The position numbers and the translations under genes were made by a program. A DNA stretch of 40,513 nt from Pelistega sp. (GTDB taxonomy: Bacteria; Pseudomonadota; Gammaproteobacteria; Burkholderiales; Burkholderiaceae_B): NCBI GenBank assembly GCA_030538255.1, contig JAUNUI010000009.1, forward strand, positions 1 through 40,513, given 5' to 3'. Below, piece by piece: positions 17,422 to 27,888 of this stretch; the first letter of the stretch is position 1; every line of letters starts with the position of its first letter. Below the pieces are notes generated by a model. That model worked only from the letters and a program-made list of their open reading frames with translations, was not told the DNA's origin and did no database searches.

Positions 17422-18099
17422 ATGGGTCGAAGACAATTTATCCGAACACCGTTAGTACTTAAGAGCTTACTAATCGGTTCAATCGGGCTTATGGGTTCTG
17501 TAATGGCGGCGCAACTTGAGACAGCTGCTATTGAACGTGGTAAAGCAGCCTCAGCTACCTGTGTGGCCTGTCATCAAGCAGATGGCAGCGGCATGGCAGT
17601 TCCTGGCGCTGAAGCCTGGCCGCGTATCGCGGGTTTAGATCGCGATTATATGTATTCGCAATTACAAGCGATTAAGCAGGGTACACGCGTAAGCGTATCT
17701 ATGGCTCCATTCGTAGCGATGCTAAATGATGAGCAAATGCTGGATGTGGTTACTTATTATGCAAGCCTGCCCGCACCAAGTGTTCCTGTACCAGATGCCG
17801 ATCCTGAACTTTTGAAGCATGGTGAAAAACTTGCGACTAAGGGCGATTGGGATCGTTATATCATTGCCTGTGCGATCTGTCATGGTGTAGGTAATCGTGG
17901 TAATGGCACGATATTTCCTATGCTAGCTGGGCAACATGCCGCCTATATTGCCCAACAAATTAATGCCTGGAAAAAAGGCACTCGACATAATGACCCTCAA
18001 AATCTGATGAAAGCAATTGCTGAGCGCTTGAATGAGCGTGATATTGAGGCCGTTTCTGCTTGGCTAGCACGCCAGCCAGCGACTGTGTCGGATAAATAA
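17422..18099 (+). CDS. tsdB: Diheme cytochrome c4-type protein, likely TsdB
   Basis: A 225-aa periplasmic diheme cytochrome of the c4 type: heme sites C47-V-A-C50-H51 and C150-A-I-C153-H154, one in each half of an internally duplicated protein. Just upstream of TsdA, this is the position and type of TsdB, the electron partner in thiosulfate/tetrathionate interconversion. The ATG is preceded by GGGGAG at 5 bases; a longer open frame upstream begins with TTG and lacks a site. The signal peptide begins GRRQFIRTP, which resembles a twin-arginine motif (RRxFxR), then a hydrophobic stretch to MAA. Apo-cytochromes c normally use Sec, so this may be chance. Confidence 0.85.
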   Translation: MGRRQFIRTPLVLKSLLIGSIGLMGSVMAAQLETAAIERGKAASATCVACHQADGSGMAVPGAEAWPRIAGLDRDYMYSQLQAIKQGTRVSVSMAPFVAMLNDEQMLDVVTYYASLPAPSVPVPDADPELLKHGEKLATKGDWDRYIIACAICHGVGNRGNGTIFPMLAGQHAAYIAQQINAWKKGTRHNDPQNLMKAIAERLNERDIEAVSAWLARQPATVSDK

Positions 18100-18115
18100 T
18101 AGGGGGAGAATGACA

Positions 18116-19192
18116 ATGACAGTTAAAAAACTATTATCACTGAGCACGGTATTCGCTTTAACCTTAACAGCGGCCGTAGCGCATGCCCAAATCACCAAAA
18201 TGGGTAAAGACTTAACGGAAGAAGAGCGCACACAAATTGCGATGATGCTACCTGGAGCACCAGCTCCTAAGGACGATCAGTTGGTGCATATTCCACCCAG
18301 TATTGATTCTTTGGAAGATGCTGAACTGCATCCTAAGATGAAAGAGGCGATTCGACGTGGTCACGATTTATTTGTGAACACCCAGCAACTGCGTGGCAAG
18401 AACGTCTTTAATAATATGAATTGTGCGAGCTGTCACTTGGGTGAAGGGCGTCTTCCATTCGCTGGACCAATATGGCCAGCGGCAGTGGATTTGCCGACAT
18501 TTCGTACAAAAAATGGCCATGTAAATAATCTTGAAGAACGTATTGCTGGTTGCTTTACTTACTCCATGAATGGTCAGCCACCTCCATATGGTAGTGACGA
18601 TATGGTGGCGATTGCTCTGTATCATCAATGGTTAGCAACAGGGGTGCCTATGTTCCCTAAAGAAAAGCTCTATGGGCGTGGCTACCCTACATTAGCTAAA
18701 GCAGAGCAGGCCCCCGATGCATTACGTGGTAAGACTTTGTATACGGCTAACTGTGCAATCTGTCATGGTGAGGATGGTGCGGGTAAGAAGGAGGGTGATA
18801 AAGTGCTGTTCCCTGCGCTTTGGGGCAACGACTCCTATAACTGGGGGGCAGGAATTTCTCGGATGTTTACCTTAGCGGCCTTCACGAAATATAATATGCC
18901 TTTAGGACAGCCAAATAGCTTAAGTGAGCAAGATTCTTGGGATATCGCGCAATATATTAACTCACAAGAACGTCCTCAAGATGCACGTTATACAGGTGAT
19001 GTTAAGGAAACACGGGAATTATATTTAGAAACTTTCCATAAGCATACTATGTATGGTGTGGAGCATGAAGGCAAACTTCTAGGTGAACATATGAATCTTG
19101 GGCATAAGGATTTCTTAAAGCCGGATGTTCTGCGTCCGCGTGACTTTAGTGGTGGTGCTTCGAAAGAAGGTGAGGCTGCTCCTGCGAAATAA
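18116..19192 (+). CDS. tsdA: Thiosulfate dehydrogenase / tetrathionate reductase TsdA
   Basis: A 358-aa periplasmic diheme cytochrome of the TsdA family, which joins two thiosulfates into tetrathionate or runs the reverse reaction. A Sec signal peptide ends at AHA. Heme 1 is C103-A-S-C106-H107 in NCASCHLGEGRLPFAGP; a family-typical cysteine, Cys146 in RIAGCFTYSMNG, is the expected unusual axial ligand of the active-site heme. Heme 2 is C213-A-I-C216-H217, with Met261 in KYNMPLG as the likely ligand. The start chosen is the second of two close ATGs, since GGGGGAG is 7 bases before it and only 1 base before the first. It is 16 bp after tsdB. Preferred direction cannot be predicted. Confidence 0.9.
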   Translation: MTVKKLLSLSTVFALTLTAAVAHAQITKMGKDLTEEERTQIAMMLPGAPAPKDDQLVHIPPSIDSLEDAELHPKMKEAIRRGHDLFVNTQQLRGKNVFNNMNCASCHLGEGRLPFAGPIWPAAVDLPTFRTKNGHVNNLEERIAGCFTYSMNGQPPPYGSDDMVAIALYHQWLATGVPMFPKEKLYGRGYPTLAKAEQAPDALRGKTLYTANCAICHGEDGAGKKEGDKVLFPALWGNDSYNWGAGISRMFTLAAFTKYNMPLGQPNSLSEQDSWDIAQYINSQERPQDARYTGDVKETRELYLETFHKHTMYGVEHEGKLLGEHMNLGHKDFLKPDVLRPRDFSGGASKEGEAAPAK

Positions 19193-19350
19193 TATCTGCA
19201 GTGAGGGTCTAGTGCTTAATGTTTACTGTTTAGGCTGAGAGCATAAAATTTTCACTCAAAGTTTATATCTAAAATTTAGTGCTGAAAATTGAGGTCTAAA
19301 AGTCTTGAAAACTGAAGCTAAAATCTTGCGCTGAGGAATCATTCACCAAA

Positions 19351-19389
19351 ACTCAGTTATCACACTCAGTTATCAAAACTCAATTCTAA
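19351..19389. repeat. Short tandem repeat in the tsdA-gatB gap
   Basis: ACTCAGTTATCA occurs at 19351-19362 and again at 19364-19375, with a decayed third copy (ACTCAATTCTAAA). The whole 19193-19403 stretch is AT-rich and full of related short words (CTGAG, CTAAAA, AAAACT), but holds no gene I can support. Confidence 0.65.
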
Positions 19390-19403
19390 AAACGTGTACT
19401 CAA

Positions 19404-19441
19404 AAAATTACCCGCTTAAACCATCTTAAGTGGGTAATTTT
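19404..19441. terminator. Bidirectional intrinsic terminator between tsdA and gatB
   Basis: A 16-bp stem AAAATTACCCGCTTAA / TTAAGTGGGTAATTTT (one G-T mismatch position) with a 6-base loop. A and T runs at the stem ends give terminator features in both directions, serving the converging tsdA and gatB genes. Confidence 0.9.
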
Positions 19442-19463
19442 ATAGTTTAAGCCAATAACTTGT

Positions 19464-20918
19464 TTAAGCCAATTTCTGCTTTAAGATCTCATTCACTTGT
19501 GCTGGGTTAGCCTTGCCTTTGGCTGCTTTCATGACTTGACCAACTAATGAGTTAAAGGCCTTCTCCTTGCCAGCACGGAACTCAGCCACAATTGCAGGAT
19601 TAGCAGCAATGACTTCATCAATCATGCTGCTAATCGCGCCACTATCGCTAATTTGCTTGAGACCTTTAGCTTCAATAATGGCATCAGCATCGGCATCATT
19701 CTCACCACTCCACATGCTTTGGAAGACATCACGAGCAATCTTATGGGAGATGGTGTTGTCAGCAATCCGTGCAATTAACTTAGCGAGTTGAGCGGGTGTC
19801 ACTGGGCAGGCGTTGATTTCAAGCTCATCGCGATTGAGGCTTGCCATCACATCACCCATCACCCAGTTAGACGCTAGCTTAGCTTGTTCAGCTCCAGTTT
19901 CTGCGACCAGAGCTTCAAAGTAATCAGAGACTGGACGTGATAAGGTGAGCTGCGCGGCATGGTAGGCAGGTAAGCCAAATTCTGATTCGTAGCGTTCACG
20001 ACGAGCTGCTGGCAATTCAGGCATCTCGCTCTTAACACGCTCAATCCACTCTTGTGAGATCACCAGAGGTGGTAGGTCAGGGCAAGGGAAGTAGCGGTAG
20101 TCATGCGCATCTTCCTTAGTACGCATGCTACGAGTCTCATCCTTAGTCTCATCATATAGACGAGTTTCTTGGATAACCTTGCCACCGTCTTCAATCAGTT
20201 CAATCTGGCGGCGTGCTTCAAATAAGATCGCACGCTCTAGGAAGCGGAATGAGTTAACGTTCTTAATTTCAGTACGAGTACCAAATTCCTTCTGACCGAA
20301 TGGTCGTACCGATACGTTGGCATCGACGCGGAACGAGCCTTCTTGCATATTGCCGTCACAGATGCCTAGCCAGACCACTAAACCATGTAGTGCGCGGGCA
20401 TAGGCGACGGCTTCAGCGGCAGAGCGTAGCTCAGGCTCAGTCACGATTTCTAAGAGCGGTGTGCCCGTACGGTTTAGGTCAATACCTGTTGATGGTTCGC
20501 CTAAGAAGCCTTCGAAGTCTTCGTGTAGGGATTTGCCCGCGTCCTCTTCAAGGTGAGCGCGAGTTAAGTTTAACGTTTTCTCTTCTTCGCCCACGAAGTA
20601 GTTGAGCTTACCGCCTTGAACGACTGGAATCTCTAATTGACTTGTCTGATAGTTCTTCGGCAGGTCAGGATAGAAGTAGTGCTTACGTTCAAATACTGAG
20701 AGCGGAGCAACCTTAGCACCGATTGCCAAGCCAAAACTAATGGCTTTAGCTACCGCTTCGCGATTCATCACTGGTAAGGTTCCAGGGAGCGCCATATCCA
20801 CGGCATTCGCTTGCGTATTAGGTGCAGCACCGAAAGCGGTGCTGCTACCTGAAAAGATTTTAGACTTGGTGGAAAGCTGGGTGTGCGTTTCCAAACCGAT
20901 AACAATTTCCCATTTCAT
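19464..20918 (-). CDS. gatB: Asp/Glu-tRNA(Asn/Gln) amidotransferase subunit B
   Basis: The kinase/tRNA-binding subunit (484 aa) of GatCAB, which phosphorylates the misacylated Glu-tRNA(Gln) or Asp-tRNA(Asn) side chain and, with GatA-supplied ammonia, amidates it. The N-terminus [20 protein letters not shown] and the segments LPGTLPVMN and [14 protein letters not shown] are the family signatures; the C-terminal YqeY-like helical domain ends at the stop. It overlaps gatA by 1 bp and is the last gene of the gatCAB operon. Confidence 0.97.
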   Translation of the reverse strand: MKWEIVIGLETHTQLSTKSKIFSGSSTAFGAAPNTQANAVDMALPGTLPVMNREAVAKAISFGLAIGAKVAPLSVFERKHYFYPDLPKNYQTSQLEIPVVQGGKLNYFVGEEEKTLNLTRAHLEEDAGKSLHEDFEGFLGEPSTGIDLNRTGTPLLEIVTEPELRSAAEAVAYARALHGLVVWLGICDGNMQEGSFRVDANVSVRPFGQKEFGTRTEIKNVNSFRFLERAILFEARRQIELIEDGGKVIQETRLYDETKDETRSMRTKEDAHDYRYFPCPDLPPLVISQEWIERVKSEMPELPAARRERYESEFGLPAYHAAQLTLSRPVSDYFEALVAETGAEQAKLASNWVMGDVMASLNRDELEINACPVTPAQLAKLIARIADNTISHKIARDVFQSMWSGENDADADAIIEAKGLKQISDSGAISSMIDEVIAANPAIVAEFRAGKEKAFNSLVGQVMKAAKGKANPAQVNEILKQKLA

Positions 20919-22435
20919 TATTTCACTTCCGCTTTACGTGTGTGCCAGTCAGTATGCTGTTGGAAGCGATCTGCTAGCGCAAGAATTTGACCTTCTTTGA
21001 AGTAGTTGCCGATGATTTGTAAACCGATAGGACGATTACCATTATCACCACCAAAACCACATGGGATAGACATACCCGGTAGACCTGATAAGCTGACGCC
21101 TAAGGTGTAGGCATCGGCCAGCCAGTCGGCAGTCACATCGCCCTTATCGGCGCCGATGTCTTTAGCAACGCTAGGGGTCACAGGTCCCATAATCACATCA
21201 CATTGCTCGAAGGCTGATTGGAAGTCTTGCGCAATTAAGCGACGGATACGTTGGGCTTGAAGGTAATAGGCATCGTAGTAGCCTTGGGACAGCACATAAG
21301 TACCAATCATGATGCGACGTTGCACTTCAGGACCGAAGGCTTCGGCACGTGAGCGACTGATCATCTCATCTAAGCCTGAGTATTGGCTAGCACGGTGACC
21401 GTAGCGAACACCATCAAAGCGCGAGAGATTGCTTGAGGCTTCAGCGGGTGCAAGGACGTAGTAAGAAGGAATAGCCAGATCAGTGCGAGGTAGAGAAATC
21501 TCAACACATTCAGCACCCAGTACTTGAAATTGCGCCAGCGCTTGCTCCACCGCCTGCTTCACATCTGCCGCTAGGCCTTCAGCGAAATATTCTTTCGGCA
21601 CACCAATGCGGATACCCTTAAGTGGGGTGCTACCGTTGGCGTCGTAGGCTTGACTGTGTTTAGTAAAGCTGTTCTTAACGCGACCCTGTTGGTTTGGTGT
21701 GTTCGCACATGTCACGACACTGGTTGAATCACGTTCATCAAAGCACGACATCACATCGAGTAGCTCAACTAAATCATCAGCGCGATGAGCCATAGGACCT
21801 GCTTGGTCAAGACTTGAACCGAAAGCAATCATGCCATAACGTGAAACTGAGCCGTAAGTGGGCTTAATCCCAGAGATACCGCACAATGCTGCGGGCTGAC
21901 GGATCGAGCCGCCGGTATCAGTGCCGGTTGCGGCGTGTACGATGCCTGCGGCTACAGCAGCGGCTGAACCACCAGAAGAACCACCCGGCACAGCTTGCTC
22001 GTCCCAAGGGTTTAGGCAAGGGCCAAAAGCTGAGTTCTCGTTACGCGAACCCATGGCGAATTCGTCACAGTTGAGCTTACCTAAGCTGACGCAACCTGCT
22101 TGCGCTAAGAGTTCAACCACTGCTGCATCGAAAGGACTAACATAGTTAGCTAGCATCTTGCTGGCTGCTGTGGTGCGCCATTGCTGGGTGACGAAGACAT
22201 CCTTATGAGCGATAGGTAAGCCTGTTAGGGTATGTTGTGTGCCTGCTGCAATACGCTCGTCAGCCGCGCGTGCTTGCGCCAAGCTAAGGTCGGGGTCAAT
22301 ATGCAGAAAGGCATTCAAACGGCTTAATTGTTCTGCTTTAGTAAGTGCGGCTTGAGCCAACTCGACAGCACTCACCTGCTTGCTGTCCAATGCTTGACGC
22401 ATTTGGGCAATAGAAGAGAAAGAATTTATGGTCAT
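20918..22435 (-). CDS. gatA: Asp/Glu-tRNA(Asn/Gln) amidotransferase subunit A
   Basis: The glutaminase subunit (505 aa) of GatCAB, releasing ammonia from glutamine for use by GatB. The amidase-signature triad is intact: Lys78 (IAHKDVF), Ser153 ([14 protein letters not shown]) and nucleophile Ser177 ([12 protein letters not shown]). The length is slightly above the usual 485 because of extra residues near 235-255 (a polar [17 protein letters not shown] stretch). It starts 3 bp after gatC and shares one base with gatB, so the three are a single operon. Confidence 0.97.
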   Translation of the reverse strand: MTINSFSSIAQMRQALDSKQVSAVELAQAALTKAEQLSRLNAFLHIDPDLSLAQARAADERIAAGTQHTLTGLPIAHKDVFVTQQWRTTAASKMLANYVSPFDAAVVELLAQAGCVSLGKLNCDEFAMGSRNENSAFGPCLNPWDEQAVPGGSSGGSAAAVAAGIVHAATGTDTGGSIRQPAALCGISGIKPTYGSVSRYGMIAFGSSLDQAGPMAHRADDLVELLDVMSCFDERDSTSVVTCANTPNQQGRVKNSFTKHSQAYDANGSTPLKGIRIGVPKEYFAEGLAADVKQAVEQALAQFQVLGAECVEISLPRTDLAIPSYYVLAPAEASSNLSRFDGVRYGHRASQYSGLDEMISRSRAEAFGPEVQRRIMIGTYVLSQGYYDAYYLQAQRIRRLIAQDFQSAFEQCDVIMGPVTPSVAKDIGADKGDVTADWLADAYTLGVSLSGLPGMSIPCGFGGDNGNRPIGLQIIGNYFKEGQILALADRFQQHTDWHTRKAEVK

Positions 22436-22438
22436 GAT

Positions 22439-22747
22439 TTACTCGATTACTTTGGGCACTAAGAACAGGCCTTCGGCTTTGGCTGGTGCATTCGCCATTA
22501 AGGCTTCGCGCTCGTCAAGGGAAGATGTGGCGGTGACGACATCGTCGCGCAAGCGCAGGTGAACATCTTCGTAGACGGATAGAGGGTGTGCTAGGGGCAC
22601 AATACCTTGGGTATCAACTGACTGAAGCTGAGCAATAATGCTTAGCATGCTATTGAGTTCAGTCAGGGCCTGAGCTTGCTCCGCTTGGTCTAATTCGAGT
22701 CTAGCCAAACGAGCAATGCGACTGACATCTGCAGGAGTTAATGACAT
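22439..22747 (-). CDS. gatC: Asp/Glu-tRNA(Asn/Gln) amidotransferase subunit C
   Basis: A small 102-aa subunit that wraps around the GatA-GatB interface and stabilises GatA. The N-terminal pattern MSLTPADVSRIARLARLEL is characteristic, as is the middle LAHPLSVYEDVHLRLRDD. First gene of gatC-gatA-gatB; divergent from mreB over a 189-bp gap that holds two inverted repeats. This arrangement is common in Burkholderiales. Confidence 0.96.
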   Translation of the reverse strand: MSLTPADVSRIARLARLELDQAEQAQALTELNSMLSIIAQLQSVDTQGIVPLAHPLSVYEDVHLRLRDDVVTATSSLDEREALMANAPAKAEGLFLVPKVIE

Positions 22748-22799
22748 AAATTGTAATATTGCGTGATAAAGTGTTAAAAATCGCTATTTCGGCTATAAA

Positions 22800-22819
22800 A
22801 GAGCAAATTTGTTTGCTCT
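22800..22819. promoter_or_regulatory. Stem-loop in the gatC-mreB divergent region
   Basis: A perfect 8-bp inverted repeat AGAGCAAA / TTTGCTCT with a 4-base centre. It lies 53 bp upstream of gatC and 118 bp upstream of mreB. It could be an operator or part of a leader; there is no T-run to make it a terminator. Confidence 0.35.
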
Positions 22820-22867
22820 AATAATGCTAAACTTGCTGTTAGTGTTCCATTATAAGTTAATATTGCT

Positions 22868-22886
22868 TGTTATCCAGTTGATAACA
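22868..22886. promoter_or_regulatory. Operator-like dyad upstream of mreB
   Basis: TGTTATC - CAGTT - GATAACA is a perfect 7-bp dyad with a 5-base spacer, 51 bp upstream of the mreB ATG. It has the shape of a dimeric repressor site, but I do not recognise the cognate regulator. Confidence 0.4.
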
Positions 22887-22933
22887 TCAATCTTCTAAAG
22901 ATATTGATTTTCGCTCACCCCTAATTAAGATAA

Positions 22934-23983
<1,050 letters not shown>

Positions 23984-24049
23984 GACATGTCGCAGCTTGT
24001 CAGATAATGCTGAGAGCTGCCATGTCAATTGTTCGGCTTAGGGTTCTTC

Positions 24050-25216
24050 ATGCCGCAAGACAAGTCCTTACAATTATTCAAGCAAGGTCAAGCTGCGGAA
24101 GTTAAACTGTTTTTCCTAGGCTTGCTTTGCATTGTGCTGATGGCTGTAGACTCTCAGTGGGGTCTACTCTCGCCTGCGCGTCGCATTATTTCAACGGCGC
24201 TTTACCCCTTTCAGCAAGCGGCATTATGGCCGCGCAATTGGGTCAATCAAGTGTATGACTGGTCCAATGCGGTTGAACTCTCTAAGCAACAACTGATCGA
24301 AACCGAGCGCCAGAAAATTGAGCTGGCCCAAATCTCTGTCCATGCCGCACAGATGGCTTCTGAGAACTCTCAGCTGCGGCGACTTCTGGGCATTAAGAAT
24401 TCGGTGCCGATTAACTCCGTGGCAGTGGAAATCTTATATGCCGCCGCCAATCCCCTACATCATACCTTGGTGCTGACTAAGGGGAGTAATGATGGCATTA
24501 AGCCAGGCATGCCTCTGATTGGTGAGGGAGGTGTGGTTGGGCAGATTCAGCGCGTGACTCCGAACACCTCAGAAGTGGCCTTGATTACGGATGAGCGGAT
24601 TTCTATTCCTGCCTTAGTCTTACGCAATGGTTTGCGCGTGATTGTCTTTGGTAGCGGAGTGAATGAACGTGTTGAAGTGCGTTATCTATCAACGGGCGCC
24701 GATATCAAAGTAGGCGATAATTTGGTGACAAGTGGCGTGGGTGGTGTCTACCCAGCAGGCTTGGCAATCGGCAAAGTAATTGAAATTGAAAATAATTCGA
24801 GCCAAGGTTTTGTACGTGCCTTTGTAGAGCCAGCAGCGCATCCCGAGCGATTCTTGCACTTCTTGGTCTTATTGCTTGAACCGAATAATCCTGACAATGA
24901 TAATGCAGAGAAGTCACCAGATGGCTTAGCCCCTGATAGCAGCTTACTGAATTTACCGAAGGATGGGGCGGCCAAGTCCTATGCGATGCGGGCCAATAAT
25001 GCGACTTTAAGCAAGCCAGTCAGTGCGCGTAGCGAGCAGAATACAAGCACTCAGGTTCTCAATAGGCAGGATCAAGTGGCGCGCAAGCTAAGTCCTAATT
25101 CGCAGCGTAACCCAAGCCCTAATTCACAGCGTAATACCAGTACTAACACCGAGCATAAGGCCAGAGCCAAGCTCGGTCATACGCAGACACAAGCAACACG
25201 TAGGGAGGCGCCTTAA
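24050..25216 (+). CDS. mreC: Rod shape-determining protein MreC
   Basis: Bitopic membrane protein (388 aa) with one N-terminal helix (about residues 19-36), a periplasmic coiled coil and two beta-barrel domains; it activates PBP2-RodA. The start is the ATG with TTAGGG 7 bases upstream, giving MPQDKSLQLFKQG, which matches other betaproteobacterial MreC N-termini; a TTG 21 bases upstream is less likely. The last 80 residues are a low-complexity, basic tail including the repeat SPNSQRNP-SPNSQRNT-STNTEHKA. The tail is absent from most MreC proteins and probably dispensable. mreD overlaps the stop by one base. Confidence 0.95.
   Translation: MPQDKSLQLFKQGQAAEVKLFFLGLLCIVLMAVDSQWGLLSPARRIISTALYPFQQAALWPRNWVNQVYDWSNAVELSKQQLIETERQKIELAQISVHAAQMASENSQLRRLLGIKNSVPINSVAVEILYAAANPLHHTLVLTKGSNDGIKPGMPLIGEGGVVGQIQRVTPNTSEVALITDERISIPALVLRNGLRVIVFGSGVNERVEVRYLSTGADIKVGDNLVTSGVGGVYPAGLAIGKVIEIENNSSQGFVRAFVEPAAHPERFLHFLVLLLEPNNPDNDNAEKSPDGLAPDSSLLNLPKDGAAKSYAMRANNATLSKPVSARSEQNTSTQVLNRQDQVARKLSPNSQRNPSPNSQRNTSTNTEHKARAKLGHTQTQATRREAP
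25091..25162 (+). repeat. Three 24-bp tandem repeats in the mreC 3' end
   Basis: Units 25091-25114, 25115-25138 and 25139-25162; the first two differ at only a few positions, the third is more diverged. Each encodes 8 residues of the form SPNSQRNx, keeping the reading frame. Confidence 0.85.
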
Positions 25217-25743
25217 TGAGCAAGAAACCGCTTAAAACCCTGCGCCCCCTGGATGTCACCACAGAAAGTTTTATGGCCTCTAAAACCTATGTTTGGGGTA
25301 CCATAATTGCTGTATGGTTGGCTTCTTTATTACCATGGCGTGCTTGGTCAGGATCGCCTGATATTTTGTTATTAGTTTTGGCCTTCTGGTGTGCTTATGG
25401 TGCGCCAGGAGTAGGTATGGTGGCGGCTTTTGTATTTGGTATTTTAATGGATGTCCATGATACGAATATACTGGGTCGTCACGCCCTGCAATATGTTCTT
25501 GTGATGTATGCCATTATGCTGGTGCGTAAACGCATGTTGCAATTCGGTGTATTTGCACATTTCCTCCATGTATTACCGATTTTTGTGATTGCCGCTATTC
25601 CAAGTCGCCTATTCGAGGCTTGGATTGAGGGCGAGTGGCCAGGTTGGGGTTGGATGTGGTCAGGAGTCTTAACTGCATTGCTCTGGCTAGCTGCTGATCT
25701 AATTCTCAAATTACCAACCCGCCCAGTTGATGACGATAATTGA
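25216..25743 (+). CDS. mreD: Rod shape-determining protein MreD
   Basis: Small inner-membrane protein (175 aa) of the elongasome with five or so hydrophobic helices; it modulates MreC action on PBP2. Recognised by position, size and the family pattern PDILLLVLAFWCAY followed by GMVAAFVFGILMDV. The ATG shares a base with the mreC stop (TAATG), so translation is coupled. mrdA follows 28 bp later. Confidence 0.93.
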   Translation: MSKKPLKTLRPLDVTTESFMASKTYVWGTIIAVWLASLLPWRAWSGSPDILLLVLAFWCAYGAPGVGMVAAFVFGILMDVHDTNILGRHALQYVLVMYAIMLVRKRMLQFGVFAHFLHVLPIFVIAAIPSRLFEAWIEGEWPGWGWMWSGVLTALLWLAADLILKLPTRPVDDDN

Positions 25744-25771
25744 CTAAGTTGATTTAAGTTGGAAGTTTTCA

Positions 25772-27847
25772 ATGTTTGAGTTTAGTAGTAATACTGCCAA
25801 GAGACGTCAAAAGCTTGCGCTGCGTGTTATCGTAGCGTCGGCTTTTGTGTTGCTGTGCTTTGGCATATTGACCTATCGTTTATGGGTGCTACAGGTTGAA
25901 CGTTTTCAGGGTTTTTCTGAGCGAGCAGAAAATAACCGTCTAACATTGGTGCCGATTGTGCCACGCCGTGGTGATGTGGTCGATCGCAATGGCTTAGTAT
26001 TAGCGCGTAGTTTTCGAGATTACACGATTGAAGTTGTTCCTGGACAGATTAAGTCGATTGATACGCTGATTGAGCAGCTCAGTGAGATTATCCCTATGAC
26101 CAGCTTAGATATTCGTCGTTTTAAGCGTCGCCTATCGGGTTCGCACCGTTATGCCTCAGTCATTATGCGGCACAATATTACCGATGATGAAGCGGCAATT
26201 TTCGCCGCTAATTCCTATCGTTTCCCAGGCGTAAGCTTGAAAGCACGCTGGGTGCGCGAGTATCCTCAAGGTGAATCTGCAGCTCACTTGATTGGTTATA
26301 TCGGCCGTATTTCAGAGAAAGACCAAGAGCGCTTAGAGGCCGAAGGCTTAGAGGGCAACTACCGTGGTACTGAAGTGATTGGCAAAAAAGGCATCGAAGC
26401 CAGTTATGAAGAAATCTTGCATGGTAAAACTGGTTGGGAAGAAGTTGAAATTTCCGCCTCAGGACGTCCAGTCCGTGTTATAAAGCGCACCGATCCCATC
26501 CCTGGTGATAATTTACGTCTTTCGATAGATATGGGCTTGCAAACCATGGTGGAGGGCTTGTTTAATAAGTCTAAAACTCCTGAGCGTGGTGCGCTCGTCG
26601 CGATTGATCCGCGTAATGGTCAAGTCCTAGCATATGTCTCGGCACCATCTTACGATCCGAACCTATTTATCGATGGCATCGATGTAGAGAATTGGCGGCG
26701 TCTTTCTGACTCTCCTGACCATCCCTTAGTCGATCGGCCAATATCGGGTACCTTCCCGATTGGTTCGACCTATAAGCCATTTGTCGCATTGGCGGCTTTG
26801 ACCTTAGGGGTAAGAGACCCTCAAACAAGAATACCTGACCCAGGTTATTTTGAGTTTGGTGGTCAACGCTTTCGCAATGCTGGTCGCGCCGCTTACGGCC
26901 CGACCAATATGCATAGAGCCATTGTGGTGTCCTCAGATACCTATTTTTTTAGCTTAGGTCCTTTATTAGGCGTTGATAATCTACATGACTTTGCCTTGCA
27001 GTTTGGTTTTGGTAAGAAGACAGGGATTGACTTACCTGGCGAAAAGCGAGGTATCTTGCCGTCTCAAGAATGGAAGCGTCAGGCATTTAAAGACCCGAAA
27101 AAACAACGTTGGATTCCTGGTGAAACAATTTCCGTGGTGGTGGGTCAGGGATATAATTCTTTTACCATTATGCAATTGGCCCAAGCGACTGCTACCTTGG
27201 CCGCGAATGGCGTATATACCAAGCCTCATATTGTGAATTGGCGTGAAAACCCTGTGACCAAACAGGCCGAGCAAGTGGTGAAGACTGCCGAATATACCAT
27301 TCCCTTAAAACAATCGCATATTGATTTAGTCAGTGATGCCTTAGTGGGCGTTAACCGCTCAGGCACGGCACGACGAGTTTTTGCTGGATCGAATTACGTC
27401 TCAGCAGGTAAGACAGGTACTGCACAAGTATTTAGTTTGCGTGGTGCGCGTTATAATGCGCGAAACTTAGATAAACGCTTACATGACCATGCCTTATATA
27501 TGGGTTATGCACCTGCGGATGACCCGAAAATTGCAGTAGCGCTGATTGTAGAGAATGGTGGTTGGGGTTCAACGGTAGCTGCACCGATTGCGCGTAAAGT
27601 CTTTGATTATTGGTTAGCACCAGATCGTCAAAATGTGCCTGAGTATGTGCCAAGCTTCTTGGAAGATATGACTAAGGAGCCAGGTGATGAGAGCTCACCT
27701 GACGTAGAGGTACCAGAAGACGCACCGGTTAACCCAGAGGATAAGAAAATTCCTGAGGCAGTCCCTGATATCTTAGGCCCTGTTACGCATCAAGAGCAAG
27801 CGCGACGCGAGCAATTAGCGCCTGCTACGCCGAAGGTGGAGGGTTAA
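25772..27847 (+). CDS. mrdA: Penicillin-binding protein 2 (elongation transpeptidase)
   Basis: Monofunctional class B PBP (691 aa) that cross-links peptidoglycan during cell elongation with RodA. One N-terminal helix (about residues 15-40), then a pedestal domain with RGDVVDRNG (about 66-74) and the transpeptidase domain. Active-site motifs are intact: S332-T-Y-K335, S387-S-D389 and K547-T-G549. The C-terminal 55 residues are an acidic, proline-rich tail (EVPEDAPVNPEDKK), extending the protein beyond the 633-aa E. coli form. It sits between mreD and rodA in the operon. Confidence 0.97.
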   Translation: MFEFSSNTAKRRQKLALRVIVASAFVLLCFGILTYRLWVLQVERFQGFSERAENNRLTLVPIVPRRGDVVDRNGLVLARSFRDYTIEVVPGQIKSIDTLIEQLSEIIPMTSLDIRRFKRRLSGSHRYASVIMRHNITDDEAAIFAANSYRFPGVSLKARWVREYPQGESAAHLIGYIGRISEKDQERLEAEGLEGNYRGTEVIGKKGIEASYEEILHGKTGWEEVEISASGRPVRVIKRTDPIPGDNLRLSIDMGLQTMVEGLFNKSKTPERGALVAIDPRNGQVLAYVSAPSYDPNLFIDGIDVENWRRLSDSPDHPLVDRPISGTFPIGSTYKPFVALAALTLGVRDPQTRIPDPGYFEFGGQRFRNAGRAAYGPTNMHRAIVVSSDTYFFSLGPLLGVDNLHDFALQFGFGKKTGIDLPGEKRGILPSQEWKRQAFKDPKKQRWIPGETISVVVGQGYNSFTIMQLAQATATLAANGVYTKPHIVNWRENPVTKQAEQVVKTAEYTIPLKQSHIDLVSDALVGVNRSGTARRVFAGSNYVSAGKTGTAQVFSLRGARYNARNLDKRLHDHALYMGYAPADDPKIAVALIVENGGWGSTVAAPIARKVFDYWLAPDRQNVPEYVPSFLEDMTKEPGDESSPDVEVPEDAPVNPEDKKIPEAVPDILGPVTHQEQARREQLAPATPKVEG

Positions 27848-27888
27848 ACCATGTTATATCTTGCACTGCTAAAGCGGAGACATAAAGC

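Noticed and set aside
22800-22819. A terminator in the gatC-mreB gap
   Set aside because: The genes on both sides point away from the stem and there is no T-run, so termination makes no sense here.
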